NCBI RefSeq assembly: GCF_900497805.2
Contig: NW_020949602.1
Coordinates: 6,053,112-6,117,111 of the forward strand
Length of the DNA: 64,000 nt
Source of the DNA: Vombatus ursinus
Taxonomy: Eukaryota > Chordata > Mammalia > Diprotodontia > Vombatidae
Direction of reading: 5' to 3'
The position numbers were made by a program, and so were the translations under genes. Under the pieces are notes generated by a model that saw only the letters and a program-made list of their open reading frames with translations, did no database searches and was not told where the DNA came from. Shown here in pieces: positions 63,944-64,000 of the stretch; positions within the stretch are counted from its first letter, which is position 1, and every line of letters starts with the position of its first letter.

Positions 63944-64000
63944 TTTCTTCCTTCCTTCCTTCCTTCCTTCCTTCCTTCCTTCCTTCCTTCCTTCCTTCCT
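63944..64000. repeat. (TTCC)n microsatellite running off the window edge
   Basis: At least thirteen TTCC units to the last base; the true length is unknown. Confidence 0.97.

Larger units (their letters stand above)
46268..64000 (+). other. FGGY: FGGY intron after the third coding exon (incomplete)
   Basis: More than 17.7 kb with no further FGGY exon that I can find; the next expected residues (ENLREICWDK... in human) are not encoded here. Repeat-rich throughout. Confidence 0.85.

Noticed and set aside
1-64000. Search for endogenous retroviruses or LTR elements
   Set aside because: No pair of long terminal repeats and no gag, pol or env-like sequence was recognised. A diverged solo LTR could still be hidden among the unassigned stretches.
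1-64000. tRNA genes suggested by repeated tRNA-like segments
   Set aside because: They are the tRNA-derived heads of SINEs, too diverged and in SINE context; no free-standing tRNA gene was seen.
1-64000. A novel multi-gene biological system
   Set aside because: Apart from the FGGY exons the window is non-coding and repeat-rich; there is no cluster of unknown genes to support such a claim.

Overview
This window is a piece of a mammalian nuclear genome, almost certainly from a marsupial. The evidence is the repeat content. There are tRNA-type SINEs ending in CTAGCTGCCCC with poly-A tails, Mar1-like SINEs with an RTE/BovB-type tail, half-L1 (HAL1) elements, and many old CORE-SINE/MIR, L2 and CR1/L3 copies. 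CpG is scarce except around 6.6-7.0 kb. I cannot tell which marsupial it is.

The only protein-coding gene I can support is the 5' part of FGGY (FGGY carbohydrate kinase domain containing, a ribulokinase-like sugar kinase) on the + strand. Three coding exons are clear: 30628-30828 (start codon, residues 1-67), 35585-35696, and 46116-46267. Their splice sites and phases fit together (0, then 1, then 0) and give about 155 contiguous residues of the N-terminal FGGY kinase domain. The rest of the gene lies beyond 64000, so 46268-64000 is intron. A GC- and CpG-richer block at about 6600-6960 carries CCAAT boxes and a strong splice donor at 6865. It is my candidate for the FGGY promoter and non-coding first exon, about 24 kb upstream of the start codon.

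Layout: 1-6440 is repeats upstream of the candidate promoter, including nested L1s. 6440-7100 is the candidate promoter. 7100-30600 is mostly repeats, including a complete 3.1 kb HAL1 (8993-12099) with a perfect 16-bp target-site duplication and a second HAL1-like element (16223-18903). 30617-46267 holds the three exons and two introns. 46268-64000 is repeat-rich intron with two triple-nested insertions. Single-copy-looking stretches lie at 13850-14260, 15456-16130, 26700-27900, 31290-32480, 50380-51200, 55260-55970 and 60905-61640.

I saw no other coding gene, no RNA gene, no CRISPR and no recognisable endogenous retrovirus. Nothing supports a novel multi-gene system. The most interesting items are the candidate distal promoter, the HAL1 pair, the one-sided strand orientation of L1 against the gene, two copies of one DNA-transposon remnant at the same site of the same SINE family, and an inverted-duplication hairpin.
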